This document shows positions 1-15,990 of a stretch of 64,000 bases of DNA, piece after piece. The notes beneath the pieces were generated by a model, which worked only from the letters and a program-made list of their open reading frames with translations, was not told the origin of the DNA and made no database searches. The stretch spans positions 24,201,681 through 24,265,680 of the forward strand of contig NC_088786.1 in assembly GCF_949628265.1 (NCBI RefSeq), written 5' to 3'. Source of the DNA: Cloeon dipterum. Lineage: Eukaryota; Arthropoda; Insecta; Ephemeroptera; Baetidae. Position 1 is the first letter of the stretch, and every line of letters starts with the position of its first letter. The translations under genes were made by a program, and so were the position numbers.

Positions 1-312
1 TGGCCACCACCGCCCTATGAGTCGCCTACGTCGGCTGCCGGCCGTGACGCCAGCGTCGACGACCACTATGAGTTTGATGCTGACCTAAACACACCGGTGC
101 CGACGCCGTCGCCGGGCGGGCCGTCGGACGCGTACAACACCTTTCTGAGCACCACCTCGCTCAGCCTGACCGGGTCGTCGTCGGCGGCCAAGCACCAGGA
201 CATCGAGGCGCGCGTGCAGGCCATGAAGCAGGAGTTCCAAGAGTACCGCGAACGGCAGGCGCGCCGCCGCAACAAGAGCCAGCAACAGCAGCAGCTGGAG
301 AGTGCCTGCTGA
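1..312 (+). CDS. 3' end of an unrecognised gene (last coding exon, partial)
   Basis: An open frame enters from the left edge in frame 1 and ends at TGA 310-312, giving a 103-residue C-terminal piece. It starts with a WPPPPYESP stretch, which contains a PPxY-type WW-domain ligand, and then runs through a Ser/Thr/Pro-rich low-complexity part. Near the end is a short charged, probably helical segment (QDIEARVQAMKQEFQEYRER), followed by a basic patch and five Gln. The last residues are ESAC, which could serve weakly as a PDZ ligand. This layout suits the tail of a cytoplasmic scaffold or adaptor protein, but I do not recognise the family. The strongly GC-rich third codon positions and a poly(A) signal just downstream support it as real coding sequence. 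Confidence 0.7.
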   Translation, partial: WPPPPYESPTSAAGRDASVDDHYEFDADLNTPVPTPSPGGPSDAYNTFLSTTSLSLTGSSSAAKHQDIEARVQAMKQEFQEYRERQARRRNKSQQQQQLESAC

Positions 313-373
313 CACACGCCACAAGATATGGACTCAGATTAGACTCGCCACCCACGCTCCACGACCCAAAGCA

Positions 374-379
374 AATAAA
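374..379 (+). terminator. Poly(A) signal of the left-edge gene
   Basis: AATAAA lies 62 nt after the TGA of the partial gene, in a region that turns sharply AT-rich, as expected at a 3' UTR end. Confidence 0.6.
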
Positions 380-2880
380 TTCTAAAATAATTGTGCAGCA
401 GGTTTAGCGACGAAGTTTGTTGGTTGATCGGTTGTTTGTTGATTGGGTGATGGAACTGACGTGTAGTTATATCAATAAGTAAGCATGTAAGTCACTCCAA
501 TTACAAGAAGAACTTCTAAAACACGCAGTATTTTATAGTTAATATGGTATTGCGCCTTGTACATGTATAAATTTGATAAAAAAGAAGAGTCTGTAAGTAC
601 CTCTAGCAGTCTGTGGCAGGTGATTTAATGTATGGAAAACAAAAGTGTTTAGCAAAGAACAATATATGATTCTAATTAAGCAGTTAATTAATGGACGAAG
701 ATCAAAAATTTTAAAACTATATGACGCAGAAGAAATTCTACAAAAATAGTAACGGGAGGTAGTGTAAGAGAACTTTTTCCCAAATTCGCAGCCTCGAGAA
801 TATCAATTTTGTTTCGACTAAGCGAATGAGGCCACGAAAATGTAAAAAAAACACACAATATGTTCATGTTGTTGCAACACGCAGCGGAATAGCCATGATT
901 GGTTAACTTGTCTCGGAAATGTAGCGACTCACAAACACACAAAAGATACTTAATTTTATTATCTACTTGCATTTATTATATTTATTGACATTATTTATTT
1001 TTTCATTTTGGAAATGACTAAAAGGAAATAAATATATTTATTGGCATTTGAAAAATGTAATATACTTACATTAAGTGATGATTTTGTTTTTTAAAATGAA
1101 GCTATATTTATTGTCTCGATGAAATGATGTGTCTCGTTAGCACCCGTCCCCACCGCCATTTATTGTGTTCTTTGATTTCATTCCCCGTACGTATCAATTG
1201 CAATCTCTAGCCTCCTTTTAGTTGGTTGTGCCCACTCTTTTTTAGAGTACAATTAGGTGAGGAACACCTCACGTTATGTATAAATTATGGACACAAAAGA
1301 CGAATGTATGCCTGATGCAATATTCTCTGTCTTTAATTCAATTATTATTACATTGATAACGTGCAGGGATGGTTAATTATCTAGTTGACATAAAAGATTG
1401 AGAATTACCAAGAGAAAGAAAGAAAGAATGCAACCAAACACTCTCTATTCATCTTTATTCTTGTACATTCCACTGCTGTATGCAAGAGGGTAATTACAAA
1501 AATAAGACGACTCGTCACTACTCTCAGTACTTTGCTCACGAAACGTTAAATTATATTGAAAAAATACAAAAAGAGATGAAAAGAAAACTCTAAAAATTCC
1601 TTCAGACAAAAATAGAGATCAGTGCGTCTGCTCGCCACTAACAGTTTTTAGGTCTCGTAAAATATAAATTACAATTATATTGAGAAGATTACCTCTTGTC
1701 AGCACAGTCCGGCTGGACGGTAGTGTGCCGGACAGTCCGAGCGTAGTTATTTTGATATCGTTTGCGCGAGAGATGGCAGGCAGGTAAACCCTGTTGTGAC
1801 TATATTACAGAAAGTGAAGATGGAATTATCTAAACGAACACTCCTCACTTGAAACAACAGAAGAGACCGCGCGAAAGGCGCCTCACAGTCCGTCGAGAGC
1901 CCTTTGGTGCGTTTGCGTCTGTGAGAAACTGATCAAGAAAACGGCTCCATCTTTATTACTCTAAAAAGTTTGACTTGTGTACTTGTCATTGTTGGCACAA
2001 ATTATTGGCACAGTAAAGTACCAAAGAATAATGATATCGCTCAATTTTCATTTCTTGCAACCCTGTTGATACCTCGCGTGCTTACACGAGCCTTCTTTCA
2101 AACGTCAACAAAATGTTAATCGTGTAAAATAATATTTTATAATTATTACAACTAATGAGGTCGATCTATGTCTATCTACTTGTTTTTTTTTGTTTTTCTT
2201 AACGAAGTTTAAATTGGTTTTTCATGTACTTATTGCTAGATAAAAAAACCAAACGCATGTGTATGGACGAAAAATATTTTTAGTAGGGACTTAAGAATAA
2301 TAAGAGTTAACAGTTATTACATAATTATATTATAACTAGCTGAACAAAGGCATTTCCTCCATTTCATAAAATGGGTTATTAACCTTAAATCCAAAATTTT
2401 AACTTCAATGAAATTTCGTGCGGTATAATTCTCTACCAATCTAACAATATACATAAGTAAAAGAGCTTACAATTAGTAGAGCCCTGCCAAATATTCGGAT
2501 TTTATTAAAGTGAAGCAGCATTGGTTGCTTCGTCGCTTGTAAGAAAAATAATAGTAAGTCAAAATATTTATTAATTAACCGCTGCATTTTCTATAAGAAG
2601 CGAGCGTTTCTGTAAAAATACAAAACATTAAATTAACAACAAAGTTGTACTAATTTTCCCATGTCTTAAGTAATAATTTTATTATAATAATTGAATAATT
2701 GCGCCGCAGCGACTAATGAGAAAAAGCGTTAGCAGCTAATCTACCCATCCCGGCCTTAAGTAAAACTGTCATTAATTGATGCCACCGCCTCTAATTTATC
2801 CGGCACCGGCACTTAATAAGAAACAACAATTTTTCTTCCTGTGAGCTGTGAGTGATTTAACAATTTGCCGCCGCGCGTGC
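380..2880. other. AT-rich intergenic DNA, no gene seen
   Basis: Long AT-rich stretch between the left-edge gene and the Slik promoter region. I see a short GAAA microsatellite near 1410-1430 and nothing else that I can name. Open frames here are short and lack coding character. Confidence 0.6.
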
Positions 2881-2900
2881 CGATCGAAGTAGGAGCCAGA

Positions 2901-2910
2901 GCGCATGCGT
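2901..2910 (+). promoter_or_regulatory. NRF1/Erect-wing-like site in the probable Slik promoter
   Basis: GCGCATGCGT matches the palindromic NRF1/Ewg binding consensus (GCGCATGCGC) at 9 of 10 positions. It sits in a locally GC-rich patch about 190 nt upstream of a good splice donor (ACAC|GTGAGT, donor at 3088) that could end the first non-coding exon of Slik. That it is used as a promoter site is inferred from motif and position only. Confidence 0.35.
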
Positions 2911-3087
2911 TCTGCCCGTCAGACGTCAGACCTCAGACCTCTTTGTTCAATGGCTACACCCTAAATGAATGATATCGGAAAGTGGAACTATTTCGCAGTC
3001 AGGCACAGGATTAAAGCGATGAGGGCCGACTGATAACGCCGCAACACATCAGTGTCGCCTGAGACAACACCGCAGCAGCGATTACAC

Positions 3088-3775
3088 GTGAGTAGATGTG
3101 CATAAGGGCGCCGATTTTGGTGCATTGGCCTGCACTGCGCCAAGAGAGAACAGGCGGACTACGAATTGCTTGCGTTCTTCTTTGCTGGCGTGTGCGCAAA
3201 ACTTTTGCACCCCCGCAACCACCGGTGATCGCACCGCTCGTGTCCGCGAAATGCCGATCGCTCGGCTGACGTATTCACGAATCGCACGGATATTGCAAAA
3301 AACACGAGCCTATTTTGGTGCGTGACGGCGTCTTGTGTGTTTTCCTTTGACGCTCGGTGGCAGAACGCCCCTTTCCTTCACTTCTCGTGTCATTTCCTCT
3401 GCCTAACACGGATATACTGACAAATGACTTCTTATGCCATTAATTTTACTTCGCCCCTAACCGCATAATTCGACTGCACACGGCTGTTCTGGCTGCGAAA
3501 GCGGCCCAATTTCCACCACTTTCGCCGCAAAACCCAATTCGATGGGAGGGAGGTGGTTAATTCAATTTGTTTTCCACTCGATTACTCGCCCTTCACCCAT
3601 GCCAGTGCCCATTTTGGCGAGCGACGACTGTTTTGCGGTCGCCTCGCACATTCCAGCCGCGTGCCGTCTCGGCGGGTGCCGCACTCTTGGCTCACCCTCG
3701 GTGTCAAGGTCACTCGTCGCTGTCCGCATTAATGCGTCATATCTACATAATTTTGTTTGTTTTTGTTGTTCGCAG
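3088..3775 (+). other. Probable 5' UTR intron of Slik
   Basis: A strong donor (GTGAGT at 3088) and a T-rich acceptor ending CGCAG at 3775 would frame a 688-nt intron. The coding exon would then begin with about 106 nt of 5' UTR (3776-3881). Short open frames within it have no recognisable product. Confidence 0.4.
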
Positions 3776-3881
3776 GTGTACCGTTAATTGCTCACCATGC
3801 GTTTGCCGAGAGGCCCTCAATTTTGAAGCCCAGTTTTTTCCTCTCTGTGAATTTTAAACGGCGTTTGGGGGTCCTCTAAAA

Positions 3882-10507
<6,626 letters not shown>

Positions 10508-10634
10508 GCTCCCTGAGGGTGAAGTACCAACATGTTATTTTTATACATTTCCTTTAACAATAATCAAGCTGAAAAGGAGATGTCGGTCACGCATTATACA
10601 TTGTAATATTTTTTATTGCGAGAAACAAACTGCA

Positions 10635-10640
10635 AATAAA
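10635..10640 (+). terminator. Poly(A) signal of Slik
   Basis: AATAAA 128 nt after the Slik stop codon (TGA 10505-10507). Confidence 0.6.
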
Positions 10641-12380
10641 ATGATGATATGGGTCGCCAAAAGATTTATTTAGTTTTCGGATTGGAAATTCTTTTTTATC
10701 GGGACTGTTGTGAAATTCCCATGTTGTTGTTATTTGTATTGTATTTTAAAAGGATAATTATGGTGCCTGACATTATACGTTCTCAGGTCAGTACGATCAG
10801 AGCCGATTATAATTTATTATTTGATCACAACGATTATCATTGTTAAAATTTGTAAAAAGAGAACTTGCAATAGCTTATAATCAGCATTAAATAGTTTATC
10901 AAACAAGGGATTTTCATTTTCTAATTCACCTGTTAGTAAAGGTCTCAGCTGCGTAATTTTAAGCGGCGGCTGATGGTGGCTGCTGAAAATTTTTAAAATG
11001 GAAGTTATATATTGCCTAAAGGGCCAAAGGCTAATTTTTTCTCTGGTACATAATGGTTTTTCTATTTTCTGACTGGCGGCTGGCCGAGACATTTTGGTAT
11101 AAACGGAAAATTATCAACATAATTTTTTCTGACAACGAGAACAGAAATAAATTATTGGACATTTCACTTCGCTTCAGCTTACGCCAGTATTTGCCAAAGG
11201 GCTAGTCTAGAAATCCATTGCGATGTGATTGAGCTCTTTGTCAATTTGCATTAGCAACGCAACTTGGCATAAACAGCGCCGCTGGCCATAGGGAGCGGTC
11301 GACGTTGCCTCAGACTGAGCACAGCTAAAACCAACTGACGGATCCATAGACCAAGATGGAGATTGGAAGCATTAAACGAAAGTTGCTCTGTAAAACTGAT
11401 AATTCAATTTCACACTTGAACCTATAACACATTTTCCCTTAGAAAATGAACTATTCATAAATAAGACAAGTAGATGTAACCATGGGTTTTAATATTGGTC
11501 GTTATTTTCTTGCGCGCATTAATGAAAATAGCCTTGTTTCCATGGAGATAAAATCAAGCAATTTTCATAAAGAAAATTCATTTTCCACTCCCTTTCTTAT
11601 TTTTCCTCCTACATTCTTATTGGATTTTTAGACTGATTTGGGAGAGATAAAACCTGCTTATAACCCTACCAACTTGTAGACATGATATGGGCATTACAAT
11701 CACTCGTTCTCAATCAAGTGAGCCTGGGCTTACTTCGGCTTTGTCCTCCAGGGCAGGGTCTTAGTCACTTTTGTGTTCTTGAAGTGTAGCCCTTTCTCAC
11801 GTGATTTTCATTTGTATTTGACTCGTGATAACATTAATGTATTTATGACAAGTGTGAGAATACACATCCAATAAATAAATAAATGACATAATGAATAAAA
11901 AAATCAGCTTTTAAGGTAGTTTTCAGGTAAATTCTTAATTAATAGATTACAAGTGCGCTTCGAACTGTATTTTTAATCATTTAAATTAAATTTAGAAATT
12001 GATTGAACCTAGAAAAGAAAAACACATTTTAATCGTAGAATAGTCTTAATCAATTCGTAATGACTTTTTTTATTGAAAACATGCCGCTTAAATTAAACGT
12101 TTTGGAACTTTATATCCTTGAAAATATTAATTAAAATCAATTTTTATTCGTCTAATCTATAATAAATGTTGAAGTGTATGTTTGCAATAAAAACCACACG
12201 ATTCAAATTCTTTCTGTGATTTTTCCTGTTCGCAAAGATAATATGAGTAATACGTTCAATTGAGATACTTAAGTAAGCAAGAGGAGGTCAAGAATATAGT
12301 TGTAAATAAAAAATAAATTATATAGTTTTTTACTTTTGCTTAATTTAATCACACATAATTTACAAATAAATTAACAGAGC
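10641..12380. other. Intergenic DNA between Slik and the first cuticle gene
   Basis: Mostly AT-rich. It contains a possible LINE tail at 11631-11890 (listed separately). The low-coordinate end holds the 3' UTR of the minus-strand cuticle gene; a minus-strand AATAAA lies near 12142. No coding region is recognised. Confidence 0.5.
11631..11890 (+). mobile_element. Possible 3' end of a non-LTR retrotransposon
   Basis: About 260 nt of moderately GC-balanced sequence, including GGGCTTACTTCGGC and CTCCAGGGCAGGGTC, moves into an AT-rich run and ends with AATAAATAAATAAATGA. This organisation (unique 3' UTR, then a short A-rich tandem tail) is usual for Jockey/CR1-type LINE 3' ends. There is no reverse transcriptase frame upstream, so if it is a LINE it is strongly 5'-truncated. 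Copy number cannot be judged from one window. Confidence 0.4.
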
Positions 12381-13338
12381 TTAGTAAGCATAGGTGGCGT
12401 AGGCACCGGTGTAGGAGATGTGGGCAACAGCGGGGGCAGCGGAGTAGGCAACTCCGAGGGCGGCGGGGTGAGCGGCGACAGCGGGGGCGGCATAGGTGGC
12501 GCGAGCGATGGCGGGGGCGGCGTAGGTGGCGTGAGCGACGGCGGGGGCGGCGTAGCTGGTGAAGGCGGGGGCGGCATAGGTGGCGTGGGCGACAGCGGGG
12601 GCGGCATAGGTGTTGTAGGCGACGGGGGCGGCGGCGTAGGCAACGGCATCGTTGGACACGCGGGTGTCGTACTTGCGCACGCTAGAGTAGGGGGTGTCCA
12701 CCTGCTTGGAGTAGGTGCTCACCTGGTAAGGGTAAAACTCGGTTAGTATATACCAGATTAATTGCGTGCGAAAAATGATATCTGAAGACGCGATTTCTTA
12801 ACCCCTGGCCTTTTTAGCAATAATTTTCGGCAATAATTTTAAAAAGCCTTTAATTTGAAAACATATTTTGTACCAGTGGGCATGGGAAACCGTCAGCACT
12901 AAAAATACCAAAATATTTACCGTCAGTTTCCAAATTTGTAATGCCAAAAGCATTTTGCAAAGGATTTAAACTCTAATCAGAGAGAGTGCACTAAAATTTT
13001 GCAATGAGACGGCAAATTACCCCAAGGGGCTATTTTAGAAAAGTCTGTATTAGCGATATGATCGCGACATTGAGGCGGCGCAAAAATCGGCGCCAGCGGC
13101 TGTTTCTAGGAGCGGCCGCCGTTGCCTCACAATCCGAAATTGGATCAGATCAGATGGAAACGCACCACGGAGTTGCCGTCCAGGGAGCGGACAGTGGACT
13201 GCTGGCTGGCGCCGACGGCGGCGAGTCCAGCGTTAGCGACAGCCAGGCAGGCGGCGAGAACCACAAACTGAAATTGAAAGTGATTTTTGGTTTGTGCGAA
13301 CGTTGGCGAATCGATTGCTGAATTACCTTGAAGGCCAT
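12381..13338 (-). CDS. Ala/Pro-rich cuticular protein, paralogue 1
   Basis: Minus-strand exons: 13327-13338 (MAFK), 13166-13267, 12381-12722, giving about 151 residues. A signal peptide spans the first intron (MAFK then [14 protein letters not shown]). A conserved block, [20 protein letters not shown], is followed by repeated [15 protein letters not shown]-type units, and the protein ends in TYAY. Such AAPA-repeat proteins are structural components of arthropod cuticle; the Val/Ser/Tyr block is shared with the other two paralogues in this window. Unlike them it has a second intron, after the N-terminal block. The donor of exon 2 could be either of two GTG triplets, changing one residue. I cannot assign it to a named CP family with confidence; pupal cuticle protein C1/G1A-like is my best guess. 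Confidence 0.85.
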
Positions 13339-13397
13339 GATTGGTGTGTGTTGAGGATTGTTGGTATTCAATGAGGGTCTGAGACAGCATCAGGTGC

Positions 13398-13404
13398 TTT
13401 TATA
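13398..13404 (-). promoter_or_regulatory. TATA box of cuticular paralogue 1
   Basis: TATAAAA on the minus strand, 60 nt upstream of the ATG, leaving about 30 nt to the likely transcription start near 13372. All three cuticle genes in the window have a TATA box, whereas none was noticed at the housekeeping genes. Confidence 0.65.
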
Positions 13405-14460
13405 CGAGAGGACCCTGCTCTCGCGGGGTGGGGAAGGGCCGAAGAAAAATGGGTCGTATCACATAGGTGGCTTACCAAGCGCCGGAGACAAATTCAGCCG
13501 GCGAGTTATACAACTTTCGCTTTTTCTACGGCGATTTGATGAAGGTCTGGGGCAAAGCGCCGCGAGATAATTGCCCCGCCTATCGGTGCCTCGTGGCTCC
13601 GTTCTCGTGCAAAAAAAATTCGTCGTCAAACCGGGGAGTCAGGTGTCGGGATTGCACAAAGACCGAACGAAATCAGCTCAGAACGCCGGCTGTTTCCCTT
13701 GAATAGCCGCCGACGCAGGAACCTTGTCCTTTGTTAAAGAGCATGGACAATAGAGATGCACTTGATTTCTGTTCGATCGAGGCAGTATTATTATTATGTC
13801 TCGGGCAAATAACACTAGGCTGAGTGAAACACAGGTAATTGCCAGCTGATATTTAGAGCGGTTTATTGACTATTCAAATGCGTATAGGTCACCGCCGCAG
13901 ACTCCATAAGGCCGCCCGGCTTTCGAATGTGTGTCTTAATATCAATTCTTGCTGAAACTGCGACCGTTATAATTTTTATTTATCATTTCGGTTGTTTGCT
14001 ATACTTCGATTCTAAACAATCATGAAAAATTATCGGCTACTCAGGACAATATTGAAATTTTCAAATAAAATTGCGAAAGCTCATTCATAGTGTGTGGGAA
14101 GAAAATCAGACTCTCTACATATTATACATTTTTATCACTGACAATAAGGTGTTTTATTTCTTTTGGCAGAAAAGCCTCAGAAAATTCATAAATAAATTCT
14201 TTTGAACACCAAAATCGCCCGCAAAATATCAGCCACATATATTCAAACTGAAATATTTAATCAACAGTCAAAATTCATTATGGTTTCGCAGTGTTCTGTT
14301 TTGAAGCTGAAAGCAATTCAACGTTTCAACGATCAGTATGTACCTTCTTTTTCAAAAGTTAAGGCTAAACAAATAAACGATACCGCACAACAAAACAAAG
14401 TGTTTTTATGATTGGCACGATTATTTGCTTAATTATGATGCTGCGCGTTTGATTTATTTT
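13405..14460. other. Upstream region of cuticular paralogue 1
   Basis: A GC-richer stretch to about 13740 may contain cis-regulatory DNA of the cuticle gene. Beyond it the sequence is AT-rich up to the LINE. No gene is recognised. Confidence 0.4.
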
Positions 14461-15990
14461 AGTTTCAAAGTAATCTTTATTATGGTTCTGCAGGGCTATT
14501 TTGCCCCATACATTGCCATATCCAGACAAAATAATATCAGTTTGAACATAATTGTATAAAAGAGAGGTGATTCAATATTTCTTGAGGTACTGTTCTTTTA
14601 AAAATTCCTTGAATGCACTTTGGTTTCCGTTGAGACACAAATTCGGCGGAAGATTGTTCCAGAGACGGTAGCTCTGCACTTGAAAACAGTTTTCGGGCAC
14701 TTCAACACTTACAAATGGGGCCAGTAGTTTCATTTGATGCGCTCTTGTCCTGCCAAAAAGATTTACATCGTACATTTTGGTTGCTAAATGGCACAGATAA
14801 GGCGGACAATTTTTGTACAGAATTTTGTGTGTCTGCACTAACACGTGCAGATTTCTCCTATCGACTACATTTAATATTTGACATTTTTTATAGAGATCAG
14901 ACAGTTTTTGGCCACGTTTAACATTATAAATATAACGAATTACATTATTCTGCAGTATTTGTAGCTTATTTAATTGACAGGTACTGAGATTACAACACAC
15001 AATGTCGCCATAGTCAAAATGAGGCAGGATTAAACTCTTAACAAGTTGCACTCTTATTTTCTCTGGGGTTACGCTTCTAAATTTTTGTAAGTTTTTTAAG
15101 GTGCCGTAAACTCTTTGAAAAATTCGCGAAACTTGGCCATGCCAGGAGAGGGTTTTATCAAAAACGATGCCTAGGTTTTTCACATTTTCGCTGAACTCGA
15201 ATTCAACCTCTCGCAACTCAATCTCATCGCTAAATTGAATTTCATTGTCTTTAATTTTAACTTTACCGATTGAGTCGAGCTGTACGCGGGAGTGTTGCCG
15301 CTCAGAGCCCACTAACAGCACCTGTGTTTTGCGTGGATTGAGTTTTAGGCCGTGCATTTCAGACCAGTTGACGACGTCGCTTAATATTGTGTTCATTTTG
15401 AGAATGCCACTTTCGATTTCATCCGGCTTGCAACTAATGTATAATTGAATGTCATCAGCGTACAAATGGTAGCTGCACCGACCTTTAAATAAGCTGACCA
15501 CATCGTGCGTGAATATTGAAAAAAGAAGTGGGCCTAAAACAGCTCCCTGAGGAACGCCAGCCTCAATACTGACCCACTGAGACATTTTGCCATCTGAACC
15601 GCGAATTGCATGCAGTCGGCCGGACAAGTAACTCTTAAAAAACTTTATCACTGATTCAGAGAAATTGAGCTGGCGCATTTTGCTGAGGAGTAAGGCATGA
15701 TCAACAAGGTCAAATGCCTTTGAATAATCTAGGAAAACCATCAGAGAGATTTCGTTGCGGAAAATGGCTAGGCGTAAATCCTCGGTTATTTTGAGGAGCG
15801 CCGTGGTCGTGCTATGCAGCCTGCGGAATCCTGATTGAAAAGTGTCTATAACCTCGTGCGCCTGTAGGTACTGAATAATTTGATCGTAAGCAACTTTTTC
15901 TAGTACTTTCGAGATGGTACACAAAATACTAATTGGCCTGTAGTTTATAAGCTTAAGATCAGAGGTCACGAATTTATCCACGCACAATGA
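14460..15990 (-). mobile_element. 5'-truncated non-LTR retrotransposon (Jockey/CR1-like LINE)
   Basis: A minus-strand insertion whose only coding content is the C-terminal half of a LINE ORF2 (reverse transcriptase onward). The 5' edge is abrupt just before the LINYRPISIL motif, and no endonuclease sequence is found upstream. The 3' UTR runs to about 14460 and ends in an AATAAAG-containing AT-rich tail. Such 5' truncation is the usual result of target-primed reverse transcription. I could not identify a convincing target-site duplication. It lies between cuticle paralogues 1 and 2. Confidence 0.8.
14572..15987 (-). CDS. Reverse transcriptase and C-terminal domain of LINE ORF2 (truncated at N terminus)
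   Basis: An uninterrupted frame of about 471 codons ends at a stop at 14572-14574. Motifs in order: NYRPISIL and SKVLEK (RT1), QSGFRRLHST (RT2), VFLDYSKAFD (RT3 with catalytic Asp), GVPQGAVLGPLLF (RT4), YADDIQ (RT5 catalytic Asp pair, near 15448-15462), and LNPRKTQVL. The thumb follows, then a C-terminal part with RNNVIRYIYN-like and SYRLWNNLPP motifs found in CR1/L2/Jockey-type elements. The N-terminal endonuclease is absent. No frameshift or stop is seen in about 1.4 kb, so the copy is fairly young or recently inserted. The nominal GTG/ATG start is not meaningful because the element is truncated. Confidence 0.85.
   Translation of the reverse strand: MCVDKFVTSDLKLINYRPISILCTISKVLEKVAYDQIIQYLQAHEVIDTFQSGFRRLHSTTTALLKITEDLRLAIFRNEISLMVFLDYSKAFDLVDHALLLSKMRQLNFSESVIKFFKSYLSGRLHAIRGSDGKMSQWVSIEAGVPQGAVLGPLLFSIFTHDVVSLFKGRCSYHLYADDIQLYISCKPDEIESGILKMNTILSDVVNWSEMHGLKLNPRKTQVLLVGSERQHSRVQLDSIGKVKIKDNEIQFSDEIELREVEFEFSENVKNLGIVFDKTLSWHGQVSRIFQRVYGTLKNLQKFRSVTPEKIRVQLVKSLILPHFDYGDIVCCNLSTCQLNKLQILQNNVIRYIYNVKRGQKLSDLYKKCQILNVVDRRNLHVLVQTHKILYKNCPPYLCHLATKMYDVNLFGRTRAHQMKLLAPFVSVEVPENCFQVQSYRLWNNLPPNLCLNGNQSAFKEFLKEQYLKKY

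Noticed and set aside
3542-3857. Overlapping open frames just before the Slik start
   Set aside because: They fall in the likely 5' UTR intron and its acceptor; composition only.
12420-12746. Plus-strand Gly-rich open frame over cuticular paralogue 1
   Set aside because: Same composition effect as over paralogues 2 and 3; no promoter or splice context on that strand.
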